From CAZIOH01 sp964540815 (GTDB taxonomy: Bacteria; Myxococcota_A; Polyangia; Fen-1088), in the NCBI GenBank assembly GCA_964540815.1, contig CAZIOH010000152.1:1-8420 (forward strand): 8,420 nt of DNA, in the 5' to 3' direction. The notes beneath the pieces are model-generated. The model was not told the origin of the DNA. It made no database searches and was given only the letters and a program-made list of their open reading frames with translations. The translations under genes were made by a program, and so were the position numbers. Below are positions 1 to 5,845 of this stretch, one piece after another; position 1 is the stretch's first letter; each line of letters begins with the position of its first letter.

Positions 1-14
1 GCGGCTTCGCCGCT

Positions 15-82
15 CGCGGGGAGGGGAGGACCCCTCCCCGCGGGCCCCTCCCGGGAACGACGAGAATCGGGCCAGGATCTGC
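15..82. repeat. GC-rich palindromic intergenic repeat, copy 1
   Basis: The core is a perfect hairpin: a 12-bp arm at 15-26 pairs with 31-42 around the loop AGGA. The stem can be extended by one G-T wobble and two GC pairs to 12-26/31-45. A conserved trailer follows, holding a second small GGG..CCC dyad and the segment CGACGAGA-TCG ending in GGATCTGC at 82. Copy 2 (183-251) matches across the whole length with about four substitutions and three one-base indels. Copy 3 (8391-8420) matches positions 5-34 at 29 of 30 bases, so the element probably begins at or before base 5. There is no coding capacity. This resembles REP/BIME-like dispersed extragenic palindromes; the family is not identified. 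Confidence 0.8.
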
Positions 83-100
83 TTTGCCTGTGTGGTCTCC

Positions 101-117
101 GGTTGGCAAAGCCAACC
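101..117. repeat. Short perfect hairpin between repeat copies
   Basis: GGTTGGC (101-107) and GCCAACC (111-117) are perfect inverted repeats around an AAA loop. No T-run follows, so an intrinsic terminator is not well supported. It lies in the roughly 100 bp of unassigned sequence between two palindromic repeat copies and is not itself repeated elsewhere in the window. It may be part of a composite repeat, or a transcription-end structure for a gene left of the window. Confidence 0.4.
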
Positions 118-182
118 TCCGATGCTCTGCGGGAACTGACGCGAGCTTGGTGCCTGCCCCTCACCTGGCCCCTTCCTCAGAG

Positions 183-251
183 CGCGGGGGAGGGAGGACC
201 CCTCCCCGCGGGCCCCCTCCCGGGGACGACGAGAGTCGAGCCCGGATCTGC
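183..251. repeat. GC-rich palindromic intergenic repeat, copy 2
   Basis: This is homologous over its full length to copy 1. In the left arm one G has moved across the central A (five Gs, A, three Gs, against four, A, four in copy 1), so the stem has a bulge while the right arm is unchanged. The trailer is conserved through GGATCTGC. It ends 36 bp before the start of the membrane-protein gene and therefore lies in, or just upstream of, that gene's 5' untranslated region, where a folded transcript could affect expression. That effect is inference. Confidence 0.8.
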
Positions 252-287
252 ACCGGGGCTGGCGGGATGTGTTACGAGTAGACCTCG

Positions 288-1880
288 ATGGATCGAGAGA
301 TCGCCTTCGGCTCATTGCGTGGGCTGTTGCCACGCTCCAGGAGCTCGCTGTTCTCGGTGTTCGCCGCCGATCGGTGGCTGTTGTGGGCGACGGTGGTGCT
401 GATCCTCGCCGCGTGGACGCCGCTCGGGTTCACGTCGTTCTTGCCCTTCTCCGATCTCGGCATCAACACCGCCTCCGCCGAGCTGATCCTCGACACGGCC
501 TTCGGCCGCCCCGGCACCGCGGAGTTCTACCGGGTGCAGTGGACGCCCGTGCCTTACTGGACGACCTACGGCGTCTGCGCGCTGCTCGGGCGCGTCTTCG
601 GCCCGCTCATCGCCGCCAAGCTCCTCACCGCCGCCATCCTCGCGCTCGTCCCCCTCGGGACGATGCGCCTGCTCGCGGCCCTCGGCCGCGATGTGCGGCT
701 CGGGCTCTGGGCGTTCGCCCTGTGCTGGGAACACAACCTCTACGCGGGCTGGATGGCTCTCATGCTGGGGGTGGCGCTGACGTCCTTTGCCCTCGCCTGG
801 CTCATCGAGGCGGAGACCATCGCCGACGGACTGCGGATCGCCCCCGTCGCCGCCCTGATCGGCGTCACGCACATCCAGGCCACCTGGCTCTTCGGGCTCG
901 CCGGGACCGTCCTCGTCGCCAGCACCGGCCCGTGGCGCCGCCGCATCCAGATCCATGCCGCCGCCTTCCTCGGAACCGCCGCGGTGGTGCTCCCCTGGCT
1001 CTGGATGACGGTCCACCCCGCGCGTCTCGGCGGCCCGCCAGTCGGCCCACCGGCGCCCGCCTTCACGTTCGAATGGCACCCGCCCGCCTACAAGCTCGGA
1101 CACTTCTTCGAGTACACCCTCGACAACTTCTCGAGCCCCGCCGGAGAGCGCGCAGCGGCCTTTGCCTTCGTGGTGCTGGCGCTCGGCCCGCTGCTGCTCG
1201 GACTCCTCCCGTCCAAGGGCAACAGCGATCGGCGCTCCCCCGCGCTGCTCCTGGCGGTCCCGTGCGTGCTCTACGCCTTCCTCCCCTGGGCCATCGGTGG
1301 ACCGATCAACCACTGGTACACCTATCCTCGCTTCTCCACCGTCGTGCTGCTGTGGCTGCTGCTGCTGCCGCTGCCGCGTCTCCGCGGTCACCGAGCGCTG
1401 GCCTTGCTTCCAGGGGTGCTGGCCGCGCTCTGGCTCGACGCGTGCGCCATCGACCAGATGGCCAGCTTCGCGAGAAAGACGCGCCCCTTCCTCGACGTGA
1501 TCGCCGAGGTGCGCGATCAGGCCTCCGTCATGGCCATCGTCAACGACGACAACGATCCGGACTCGGATCTGAGGCTGCCCCCGTACCACCAGTTCTACGC
1601 GTACATCACGGCCTTCCGGCACGGGTATTCCCCGCAGCTCTGGAACAACAACTCGATTCCCCTCGTCTACCGCCCCGAGAAGGCACGACCTTGGCCGGAC
1701 TGGGGTGGAGCGTTCTCCATGGACGCCCACGGCCGGTTCTACGACTACGTCCTCGTCCAGGGGTTCAACCATGGCGATCCAGTGGCGGGTGCCACGACCC
1801 ACGACGGCACGCGACGGGCCCGCCTGGTCATCGAGCGCGCGCGATGGCGCTTGTACGCGATCGAGGCGAGTCGGCCGTGA
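288..1880 (+). CDS. Multi-pass membrane protein, possibly GT-C-like; function unknown
   Basis: This is a 530-residue protein that I do not recognise by name. About nine hydrophobic segments can be seen, roughly at residues 30-48, 105-131, 140-172 (possibly two), 183-210, 222-241, 287-307, 317-336, 347-364 and 368-384. A soluble tail of about 145 residues (385-530) follows, with an acidic/Asn cluster NDDNDPDSD near 419 and many aromatic residues. An acidic motif (FSDLG, near 55) and an aromatic stretch with VQWTPVPYW follow the first membrane helix. Acidic first loops, many helices and a C-terminal soluble domain are typical of GT-C polyprenyl-phosphate-sugar glycosyltransferases, but no family signature is clear, so this is only a structural analogy. 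The ATG has no good Shine-Dalgarno sequence. It stands alone; palindromic repeat copy 2 is just upstream. Confidence 0.85.
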   Translation: MDREIAFGSLRGLLPRSRSSLFSVFAADRWLLWATVVLILAAWTPLGFTSFLPFSDLGINTASAELILDTAFGRPGTAEFYRVQWTPVPYWTTYGVCALLGRVFGPLIAAKLLTAAILALVPLGTMRLLAALGRDVRLGLWAFALCWEHNLYAGWMALMLGVALTSFALAWLIEAETIADGLRIAPVAALIGVTHIQATWLFGLAGTVLVASTGPWRRRIQIHAAAFLGTAAVVLPWLWMTVHPARLGGPPVGPPAPAFTFEWHPPAYKLGHFFEYTLDNFSSPAGERAAAFAFVVLALGPLLLGLLPSKGNSDRRSPALLLAVPCVLYAFLPWAIGGPINHWYTYPRFSTVVLLWLLLLPLPRLRGHRALALLPGVLAALWLDACAIDQMASFARKTRPFLDVIAEVRDQASVMAIVNDDNDPDSDLRLPPYHQFYAYITAFRHGYSPQLWNNNSIPLVYRPEKARPWPDWGGAFSMDAHGRFYDYVLVQGFNHGDPVAGATTHDGTRRARLVIERARWRLYAIEASRP

Positions 1881-1940
1881 GGGTGGCAGGGATCCGGCGC
1901 TCGCCTGGCTGGTGACCGCGATGTGCGTTATGTAGTTTTC

Positions 1941-1969
1941 TTGCCTTCATCGGATTACATGGCTATCTT
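1941..1969 (+). promoter_or_regulatory. Possible sigma70-type promoter
   Basis: TTGCCT (1941-1946) and TATCTT (1964-1969) are separated by exactly 17 bp and each match four of six consensus bases. They lie in the most AT-rich stretch of the window, upstream of the Roadblock-like gene. The expected transcription start, near 1976, would fall inside the ribosome binding site at 1974-1980. Either the leader is extremely short or the true promoter is slightly upstream. Confidence 0.3.
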
Positions 1970-1973
1970 CTCG

Positions 1974-1980
1974 GGGGAGG
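1974..1980 (+). promoter_or_regulatory. Strong ribosome binding site for the Roadblock-like gene
   Basis: GGGGAGG lies seven bases before the ATG at 1988. This is the best-placed Shine-Dalgarno sequence in the left half of the window and it fixes the start codon of the 168-residue protein. Confidence 0.75.
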
Positions 1981-1987
1981 CAAGGAC

Positions 1988-2494
1988 ATGAAGAGACCGA
2001 GACCGGCAATCACCCGCGCCAGCGCCCGTCCGGCCCTTCACCGAGCGCAATCGACCGCGCCGGCCGGCACCGTGACCGGCGGTCCCCGTCACCTCCCCGC
2101 GCCCGAGCCGGTGCGCCGCATCGACCGCCGCCGGAACCGGTCCTCCGACCTCGGTCAGGCCCTGCACCTGCAACTCGAAGCCTGTCGGGCCGAGGCCTCC
2201 CTCGACGCCATCGTGGTGGCCGACGACCTCGGCCTCTGTGTCGCCGCCGCCTCGGAGGACGCGGGACAGCTCGAGGAGCTCGCGGCCTGGTTGCCTCTGT
2301 CCGAGCGGGCGGGGCTCGACCGGTCTCGTACCCCCGCTCCGGCGGGGCTCGCAGCCCCGAACGCCCTCCGCCGATTCGTGGTCGGAAGCTCCGCCCTCTT
2401 CATGTGCGCCGTCGGAGGCCAGATCGACACGCGCGCCGCCTGCCTGCTCCGCGCGGAGCTCGGCTTCCGTCGCATCCTCGCGGCCGCCGGCTGA
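1988..2494 (+). CDS. Roadblock/LC7-domain-like small protein
   Basis: This is a 168-residue protein. Residues 1-55 are basic and rich in Pro and Arg, probably disordered. Residues 56-168 look like a compact alpha/beta domain: a helix (LGQALHLQLEACRAEA), a strand-turn-strand (LDAIVVADDLGLCVAAAS), a helix (QLEELAAWLPL), strands (RRFVVGSSALFMCAVGG) and a final amphipathic helix. The pattern, in which a DAIVVAD strand leads into a turn and a small-residue strand and then a helix, resembles Roadblock/LC7 domains such as MglB, which regulate small GTPases as dimers. The match is by eye and distant. No Ras-like GTPase gene is adjacent, so any partner would be elsewhere. The start is well supported by GGGGAGG. 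A small GC hairpin follows the stop. Confidence 0.7.
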   Translation: MKRPRPAITRASARPALHRAQSTAPAGTVTGGPRHLPAPEPVRRIDRRRNRSSDLGQALHLQLEACRAEASLDAIVVADDLGLCVAAASEDAGQLEELAAWLPLSERAGLDRSRTPAPAGLAAPNALRRFVVGSSALFMCAVGGQIDTRAACLLRAELGFRRILAAAG

Positions 2495-2510
2495 GCCCTG
2501 GGGTTTTCGG

Positions 2511-2531
2511 GTGCGGGGGCGTTCCCCGTGC
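2511..2531 (+). terminator. Weak hairpin after the Roadblock-like gene
   Basis: CGGGG (2514-2518) pairs with CCCCG (2524-2528) around a five-base loop; wobble and GC pairs extend it to 2511/2531. It begins 17 bases after the stop codon. There is no T-run, so intrinsic termination is uncertain. Its position between two genes separated by 171 bp is what makes it worth noting. Confidence 0.3.
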
Positions 2532-2665
2532 GCTACGCTGCGCCACGCGCCGAGGGCCGTCGGCGCACGTGCGGTCGCCGCGCGCCTCGCCCGAGGAGCG
2601 AGAAGAGCAAGAACAGCAAAGAAGAGATGGACGGCTCACACATCGAAGGATCCGGGATCCAAGTC

Positions 2666-4072
2666 ATGTCATCAGAAATCGTTCAGGTTCAGGCGCTGGT
2701 CATCGGCTCCGGTCCAGGCGGCTACGTCGCCGGGATCCGGCTCGGCCAGCTGAAGGTCAAGGCCATGGTGGTCGAGAAGGCCGAGCCCGGCGGGATCTGC
2801 CTGAACGTCGGCTGCATTCCGTCCAAGGCGCTCATCACCGCCTCGAAGACCTACGACAAGCTCAAGCACGGGGCGGACATCGGGCTCTTCGCGGACAACC
2901 TGCGGGTCGACATGAAGAAGATGCAGACCTGGAAGGGCGAGGTCGTCGCCAAGCTGACCGGCGGGGTGCGCCAGTTGCTGAAGAGCAATGGCTGCGACTA
3001 CCGGGCCGGCACCGCCAAGATCGTCGGCCCCGGCACCGTGGAGATCACCAACGGCGCCTCGGTCACCACGGTCACGGCCGAGCACATCGTGGTGGCGACC
3101 GGCTCCCGTCCCATCGAGGTCCCGGGCTTTCCATTCGACGGCAAGCGCGTGGTGGACTCCACCGGTGCCCTGGCCTTCGCGGAGGTGCCGGAGCGCTTCG
3201 TGGTGGTGGGCGGGGGCTACATCGGCATCGAGATCGGCACGCTGTACGCCAAGCTCGGTGCCAAGGTGACCGTGGTCGAGGCGCTGCCGTCCATCCTGCC
3301 CGGGACCGACCCCGAGATGGCGCAGCTGGTGGCCCGCAAGCTGAAGAAGCTCGGCGTGGAGATCGTCACCGGTGCCAAGGCCAGCGCGTGGGCCGAGAAG
3401 GACGGACATGCGGTGGTGACCCTGCAGGTGGGCAGTGAGACCAGGACGATCGACACCGACAAGATCCTGGTGGCGGTCGGGCGGCGCCCCAACTCCGAAG
3501 GGCTCGGGCTCGAGACCATCGGCGTGACCGTCGAGCGCGGCTTCGTCCCGGTGGATCGCGCGCTGCGCACCAACGTCCCCGGGGTCTACGCCATCGGTGA
3601 CCTGGTCGGACAGCCGATGCTGGCCCACAAGGCCTCGCACGAGGCCGAGGTGGTGGCCGAGGTGATTGCAGGACACCACGCCGAGATGGACGTCCGCTGC
3701 ATCCCCGCGGTCATCTTCAGTGACCCCGAAGTGGCCACAGCCGGGCTGTCGGCGGAGGAGGCGACCAGGCAAGGTCGGGAGGTCAAGGTCGGCAAGTTCC
3801 CTTTTGCCGCGCTCGGCCGCGCCATCGCCAACGCCGACACCGACGGGTTCGTGAAGGTGGTCATCGATGCCCACTCGAAGGAGGTGCTCGGCGTCCACAT
3901 CGTGGGGAATGGGGCCTCGGACATCATCGCGGAGGGCGCGCTGGCCATCGAGATGGGCGCCCTGGCGGAGGATCTGTCGCTCACCATCCACGCCCACCCC
4001 ACCTTGCCCGAGGCCATCATGGAGGCCGCCAAGGCCAGCCTCGGCGAGGCCATCCATGTCGTCAACCGCTGA
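2666..4072 (+). CDS. lpdA: Dihydrolipoyl dehydrogenase (E3)
   Basis: This flavoprotein reoxidises protein-bound dihydrolipoamide with NAD+ in 2-oxoacid dehydrogenase complexes or the glycine cleavage system. It is 468 residues long from this start, close to the usual 460-480. The FAD-binding GSGPGG is at 14-19. The redox-active disulfide is C45/C50 in GGICLNVGCIPSKAL. The NAD-binding GGGYIG is at 182-187, followed by an acidic V-V-E typical of NAD preference. The second FAD motif YAIGD is at 308-312. The C-terminal catalytic His-Glu pair is H444/E449 in HAHPTLPEA. All key residues are intact. In-frame ATGs at 2627 and 2528 would add 13 or 46 residues. I chose 2666 because family members begin just before the first beta strand, though its GAAGGA (2645-2650) is 15 bases away. 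Its end overlaps lipB by 17 bp. No E1, E2 or H-protein gene is present to say which complex it serves. Confidence 0.95.
   Translation: MSSEIVQVQALVIGSGPGGYVAGIRLGQLKVKAMVVEKAEPGGICLNVGCIPSKALITASKTYDKLKHGADIGLFADNLRVDMKKMQTWKGEVVAKLTGGVRQLLKSNGCDYRAGTAKIVGPGTVEITNGASVTTVTAEHIVVATGSRPIEVPGFPFDGKRVVDSTGALAFAEVPERFVVVGGGYIGIEIGTLYAKLGAKVTVVEALPSILPGTDPEMAQLVARKLKKLGVEIVTGAKASAWAEKDGHAVVTLQVGSETRTIDTDKILVAVGRRPNSEGLGLETIGVTVERGFVPVDRALRTNVPGVYAIGDLVGQPMLAHKASHEAEVVAEVIAGHHAEMDVRCIPAVIFSDPEVATAGLSAEEATRQGREVKVGKFPFAALGRAIANADTDGFVKVVIDAHSKEVLGVHIVGNGASDIIAEGALAIEMGALAEDLSLTIHAHPTLPEAIMEAAKASLGEAIHVVNR
4044..4049 (+). promoter_or_regulatory. lipB ribosome binding site inside lpdA
   Basis: GCGAGG, with the GAGG core at 4046-4049, lies within the last codons of lpdA, six bases before the ATG at 4056. 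It supports the short overlapping lipB start. The open frame continues further upstream through lpdA, but there it does not resemble LipB. Confidence 0.6.
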
Positions 4073-4841
4073 CGCGCCCGTCTCGTCGAGCGTCCTTGCA
4101 CCGGGCTCGGCTTCCCCGGGAGGGCCGGGCGGCACGCGCGTCGACCGGCTCGCCGCGCGGGTGGTCGACCTCGGGTTGCGCGAGTACGCCGAGGTCTGGG
4201 AGCTCCAGAAGCAGCTGGTGACCGCCCGGCAGCAGGATGCCATCGCCGACACGTTGATCCTGGTCGAGCACCCGCACGTCATCACCCTCGGGCGTGGCGC
4301 CGAGCAGGCGGATCTGCTGTCGGTGGCGGGCATCCCCACCTTCGCCATCGAGCGCGGCGGTGGCGTGACCTACCACGGGCCCGGGCAGCTCGTGGGGTAT
4401 CCGGTGATCCGCCTGCGCGAGCACGAGCGCGATCTGCACCTGTACCTGCGCAACCTCGAGGAGACGCTGCTGCGGGTGGTCGCCGACTTCGGGATCCCGG
4501 GCATTCGCAATCCCGGCTGGACGGGGGTGTGGACCGCGCCCCGGCCTGCCACCTCCGCCGAAGGCGCGGCGGCCGCCGGGGAGGGGCACCCAGAGGCCGA
4601 GCGCCCGTCGCGCAAGCTCGCCTCCATCGGGGTCGCGGTCAAGCGCTGGGTGACGCTGCATGGATTCGCGCTCAACGTCTCGACCGATCTCGCGCGTTTT
4701 CGCGCCATCAACCCCTGCGGCCTCGAGGCGGGGGTGATGGCGTCGCTCGCGAGCGTGCTCGGGCGCGAGGTGGCGATGGCGGAGGTCAAGGCGCGCGTGC
4801 GCCATCACTTCGGCGAGGTCTTCGGACGCGCGTGGTCCTGA
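4056..4841 (+). CDS. lipB: Octanoyltransferase (lipoate biosynthesis)
   Basis: LipB transfers octanoyl from acyl carrier protein to a lysine of lipoyl-domain proteins in the cytoplasm; LipA then adds sulfur. The protein has 261 residues. Family motifs are RGGGVTYHGPGQLVGYPV (100-117, with H107), TGVW (156-159), RKLASIGVAVKRWVTLHG (186-203, catalytic Lys K187) and INPCG (218-222, catalytic Cys C221). The Cys/Lys dyad is intact, so an active enzyme is expected. It is longer than the usual 210-230 residues because of a roughly 30-residue Ser/Gly/Pro N-terminal extension and a roughly 26-residue Ala/Glu/Pro-rich insert at 160-185, immediately before the catalytic lysine segment. The ATG overlaps the end of lpdA by 17 bp, with GCGAGG (4044-4049) six bases upstream, which implies translational coupling to the E3 gene. 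Confidence 0.95.
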   Translation: MSSTADAPVSSSVLAPGSASPGGPGGTRVDRLAARVVDLGLREYAEVWELQKQLVTARQQDAIADTLILVEHPHVITLGRGAEQADLLSVAGIPTFAIERGGGVTYHGPGQLVGYPVIRLREHERDLHLYLRNLEETLLRVVADFGIPGIRNPGWTGVWTAPRPATSAEGAAAAGEGHPEAERPSRKLASIGVAVKRWVTLHGFALNVSTDLARFRAINPCGLEAGVMASLASVLGREVAMAEVKARVRHHFGEVFGRAWS

Positions 4842-4854
4842 AGGGACCGGCGGC

Positions 4855-4860
4855 GGGGAG
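4855..4860 (+). promoter_or_regulatory. Ribosome binding site favouring the 4871 GTG start
   Basis: GGGGAG lies ten bases before the GTG at 4871 but only one base before the GTG at 4862. It therefore favours 4871 as the start of the RNA methyltransferase. The GTG at 4832 has only a GAGG (4815-4818) 13 bases upstream. Confidence 0.4.
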
Positions 4861-4870
4861 CGTGTTTCCC

Positions 4871-5704
4871 GTGCCGGTCATCCCGCTCGACGATCCCGCC
4901 GACGCGCGCCTCGGCGAGTACCGCGACCTCAAGGACCGGGATCTGAGCGCCGCCGGGGGTCGGTTCGTGGCCGAAGGGGAGATCGTGGTGCGACGGTTGC
5001 TGGGCAGCCGGCTCCGCGTGCAGTCGATCCTGCTGACGGCTCCGCGGCTCGCCACGCTCGCCCCCGCCATCACCGCCGCGCGCGCGGAGTGCCCGGTCTT
5101 CCTGGCCACCCAGCCGGTGATGGACGCGATCGCCGGCTTTCACGTCCACCGCGGTTGCCTGGCCATCGGTGAGCGCGGCCCCGACCCGGAGCTGACCGCC
5201 GGGGCGCGGACCGTGCTGGTCCTCGAGGATCTCGTGTCGGCCGACAACGTCGGAGCCTGCGTGCGCAACGGCGCCGCCTTCGGCGTCGACGCGCTGGTGC
5301 TCTCGCCCCGCTCGGCGGATCCCTTCTATCGCAAGGCCATCCGGGTGGCGCTGGGCTCGACCTTCGCGTTGCCCATCGTCCGGCTGCGCAGCTGGCCGGC
5401 GGATCTGCTGGCGCTCAAGCGGCACCTCGGCCTCACGCTGGTGGCTGCCGTCGTGGAGCCGCCCGGGTGCGAGACCGAGACGTCCTCGGGCAGCCCCTCG
5501 ACTCCGATTCCGTTGCCGGCCCTGCGGCGTCCCGAACGGGTCGGGGTGCTCCTCGGCTCCGAGGGGCCGGGGCTATCGGCGGCGGCCCGCGCTGCCTGCG
5601 ACCTCGAGGTGACGATCCCGATGTCGCCGGGGGCGGACTCGCTCAACGTGGCGACCGCCGGCGCTCTCGTGCTCTACCACCTCCAGCAGGTCGCTGGCCG
5701 CTGA
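4871..5704 (+). CDS. SpoU/TrmH-family RNA 2'-O-methyltransferase
   Basis: This is a SPOUT-fold, SAM-dependent methyltransferase predicted to methylate ribose 2'-OH in tRNA or rRNA. It is 277 residues long from this GTG. An N-terminal substrate-binding-like domain covers about 5-100 (FVAEGEIVVRRLL near 32; HVHRGCLAIGER near 91). The three SpoU motifs follow: motif 1 LEDLVSADNVGACVRNGAAF (118-137, with N126 and R132), motif 2 LLGSEGPGLS (227-236) and motif 3 IPMSPGADSLNVATAGALV (249-267). The knotted SAM site looks intact. The target cannot be read from sequence, so no trmH or rlmB symbol is assigned. No ATG is available near the true N-terminus; GTGs at 4832, 4862 or 4871 are possible. It begins 29 bp after lipB, or overlaps it if 4832 is used, and is likely co-transcribed with lpdA-lipB. 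A Ser/Thr/Pro-rich loop at about 198-222 is an insertion. Confidence 0.9.
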   Translation: MPVIPLDDPADARLGEYRDLKDRDLSAAGGRFVAEGEIVVRRLLGSRLRVQSILLTAPRLATLAPAITAARAECPVFLATQPVMDAIAGFHVHRGCLAIGERGPDPELTAGARTVLVLEDLVSADNVGACVRNGAAFGVDALVLSPRSADPFYRKAIRVALGSTFALPIVRLRSWPADLLALKRHLGLTLVAAVVEPPGCETETSSGSPSTPIPLPALRRPERVGVLLGSEGPGLSAAARAACDLEVTIPMSPGADSLNVATAGALVLYHLQQVAGR

Positions 5705-5711
5705 CGGCCAG
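5694..5711 (+). terminator. Hairpin enclosing the stop codon of the methyltransferase gene
   Basis: CTGGCCG (5694-5700) and CGGCCAG (5705-5711) form a perfect 7-bp stem around a four-base loop CTGA, whose last three bases are the stop codon. There is no T-run. It could help end or stabilise the lpdA-lipB-methyltransferase transcript, but the termination role is inference. Confidence 0.35.
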
Positions 5712-5800
5712 GGCGCGCCCCCTCGCGGCGGTGCCCGGGTCATGGTGTCAGATCGCCCAATGCTGCTGCGTATGGTGCCGGGCGGGTTCCGGCGTTGGTG

Positions 5801-5817
5801 CCGCGATCCCGTCGCGG
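5801..5817 (+). promoter_or_regulatory. Inverted repeat upstream of the cytochrome gene
   Basis: CCGCGA (5801-5806) and TCGCGG (5812-5817) are a perfect 6-bp dyad around a five-base spacer, ending 17 bp before the GGGAGG ribosome binding site. It lies in the 141-bp gap before the di-heme cytochrome gene. It could be a regulator-binding dyad or a 5' UTR hairpin; dyads of this size also arise by chance in such GC-rich DNA. Confidence 0.3.
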
Positions 5818-5834
5818 TGAGATCCAATGACTCC

Positions 5835-5840
5835 GGGAGG
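5835..5840 (+). promoter_or_regulatory. Ribosome binding site of the cytochrome gene
   Basis: GGGAGG lies five bases before the ATG at 5846. It fixes the first Met as the start, ahead of the in-frame Met residues 5 and 7 inside the signal peptide. Confidence 0.75.
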
Positions 5841-5845
5841 TCGCG

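Noticed and set aside
84..281. Possible small gene between and across the repeat copies
   Set aside because: The translation follows the palindromic repeat (Gly/Pro/Arg-rich), has no ribosome binding site and runs into copy 2.
1344..1376. CTG-rich trinucleotide tract
   Set aside because: It encodes the Leu/Trp-rich membrane helix LLWLLLLPLP in frame; ordinary codon repetition in a transmembrane segment explains it.
312..1802. A 496-codon open frame on the minus strand opposite the membrane protein, and similar long antisense frames at 2672-4348 and 5573-7258
   Set aside because: These are products of very high GC third positions. The translations are charged low-complexity sequence without recognisable motifs, while the plus-strand frames encode clear protein families or coherent membrane segments.
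2564..2573. Ten-base perfect palindrome CGCACGTGCG upstream of lpdA as an operator
   Set aside because: Palindromes of this length are expected several times by chance in 8.4 kb of GC-rich DNA, and no second copy or promoter context supports it.
2528..2665. Longer N-terminus for lpdA from ATG 2528 or 2627
   Set aside because: The added residues are Arg/Lys-rich and unlike the family, which begins just before the FAD-binding strand. The 2627 start remains possible because neither site has an ideal ribosome binding site.
5795..5823. TTGGTG and TGAGAT with 17-bp spacing as a promoter for the cytochrome gene
   Set aside because: The -10 hexamer matches only three of six consensus bases and the pair overlaps the dyad; in GC-rich genomes such matches are uninformative.
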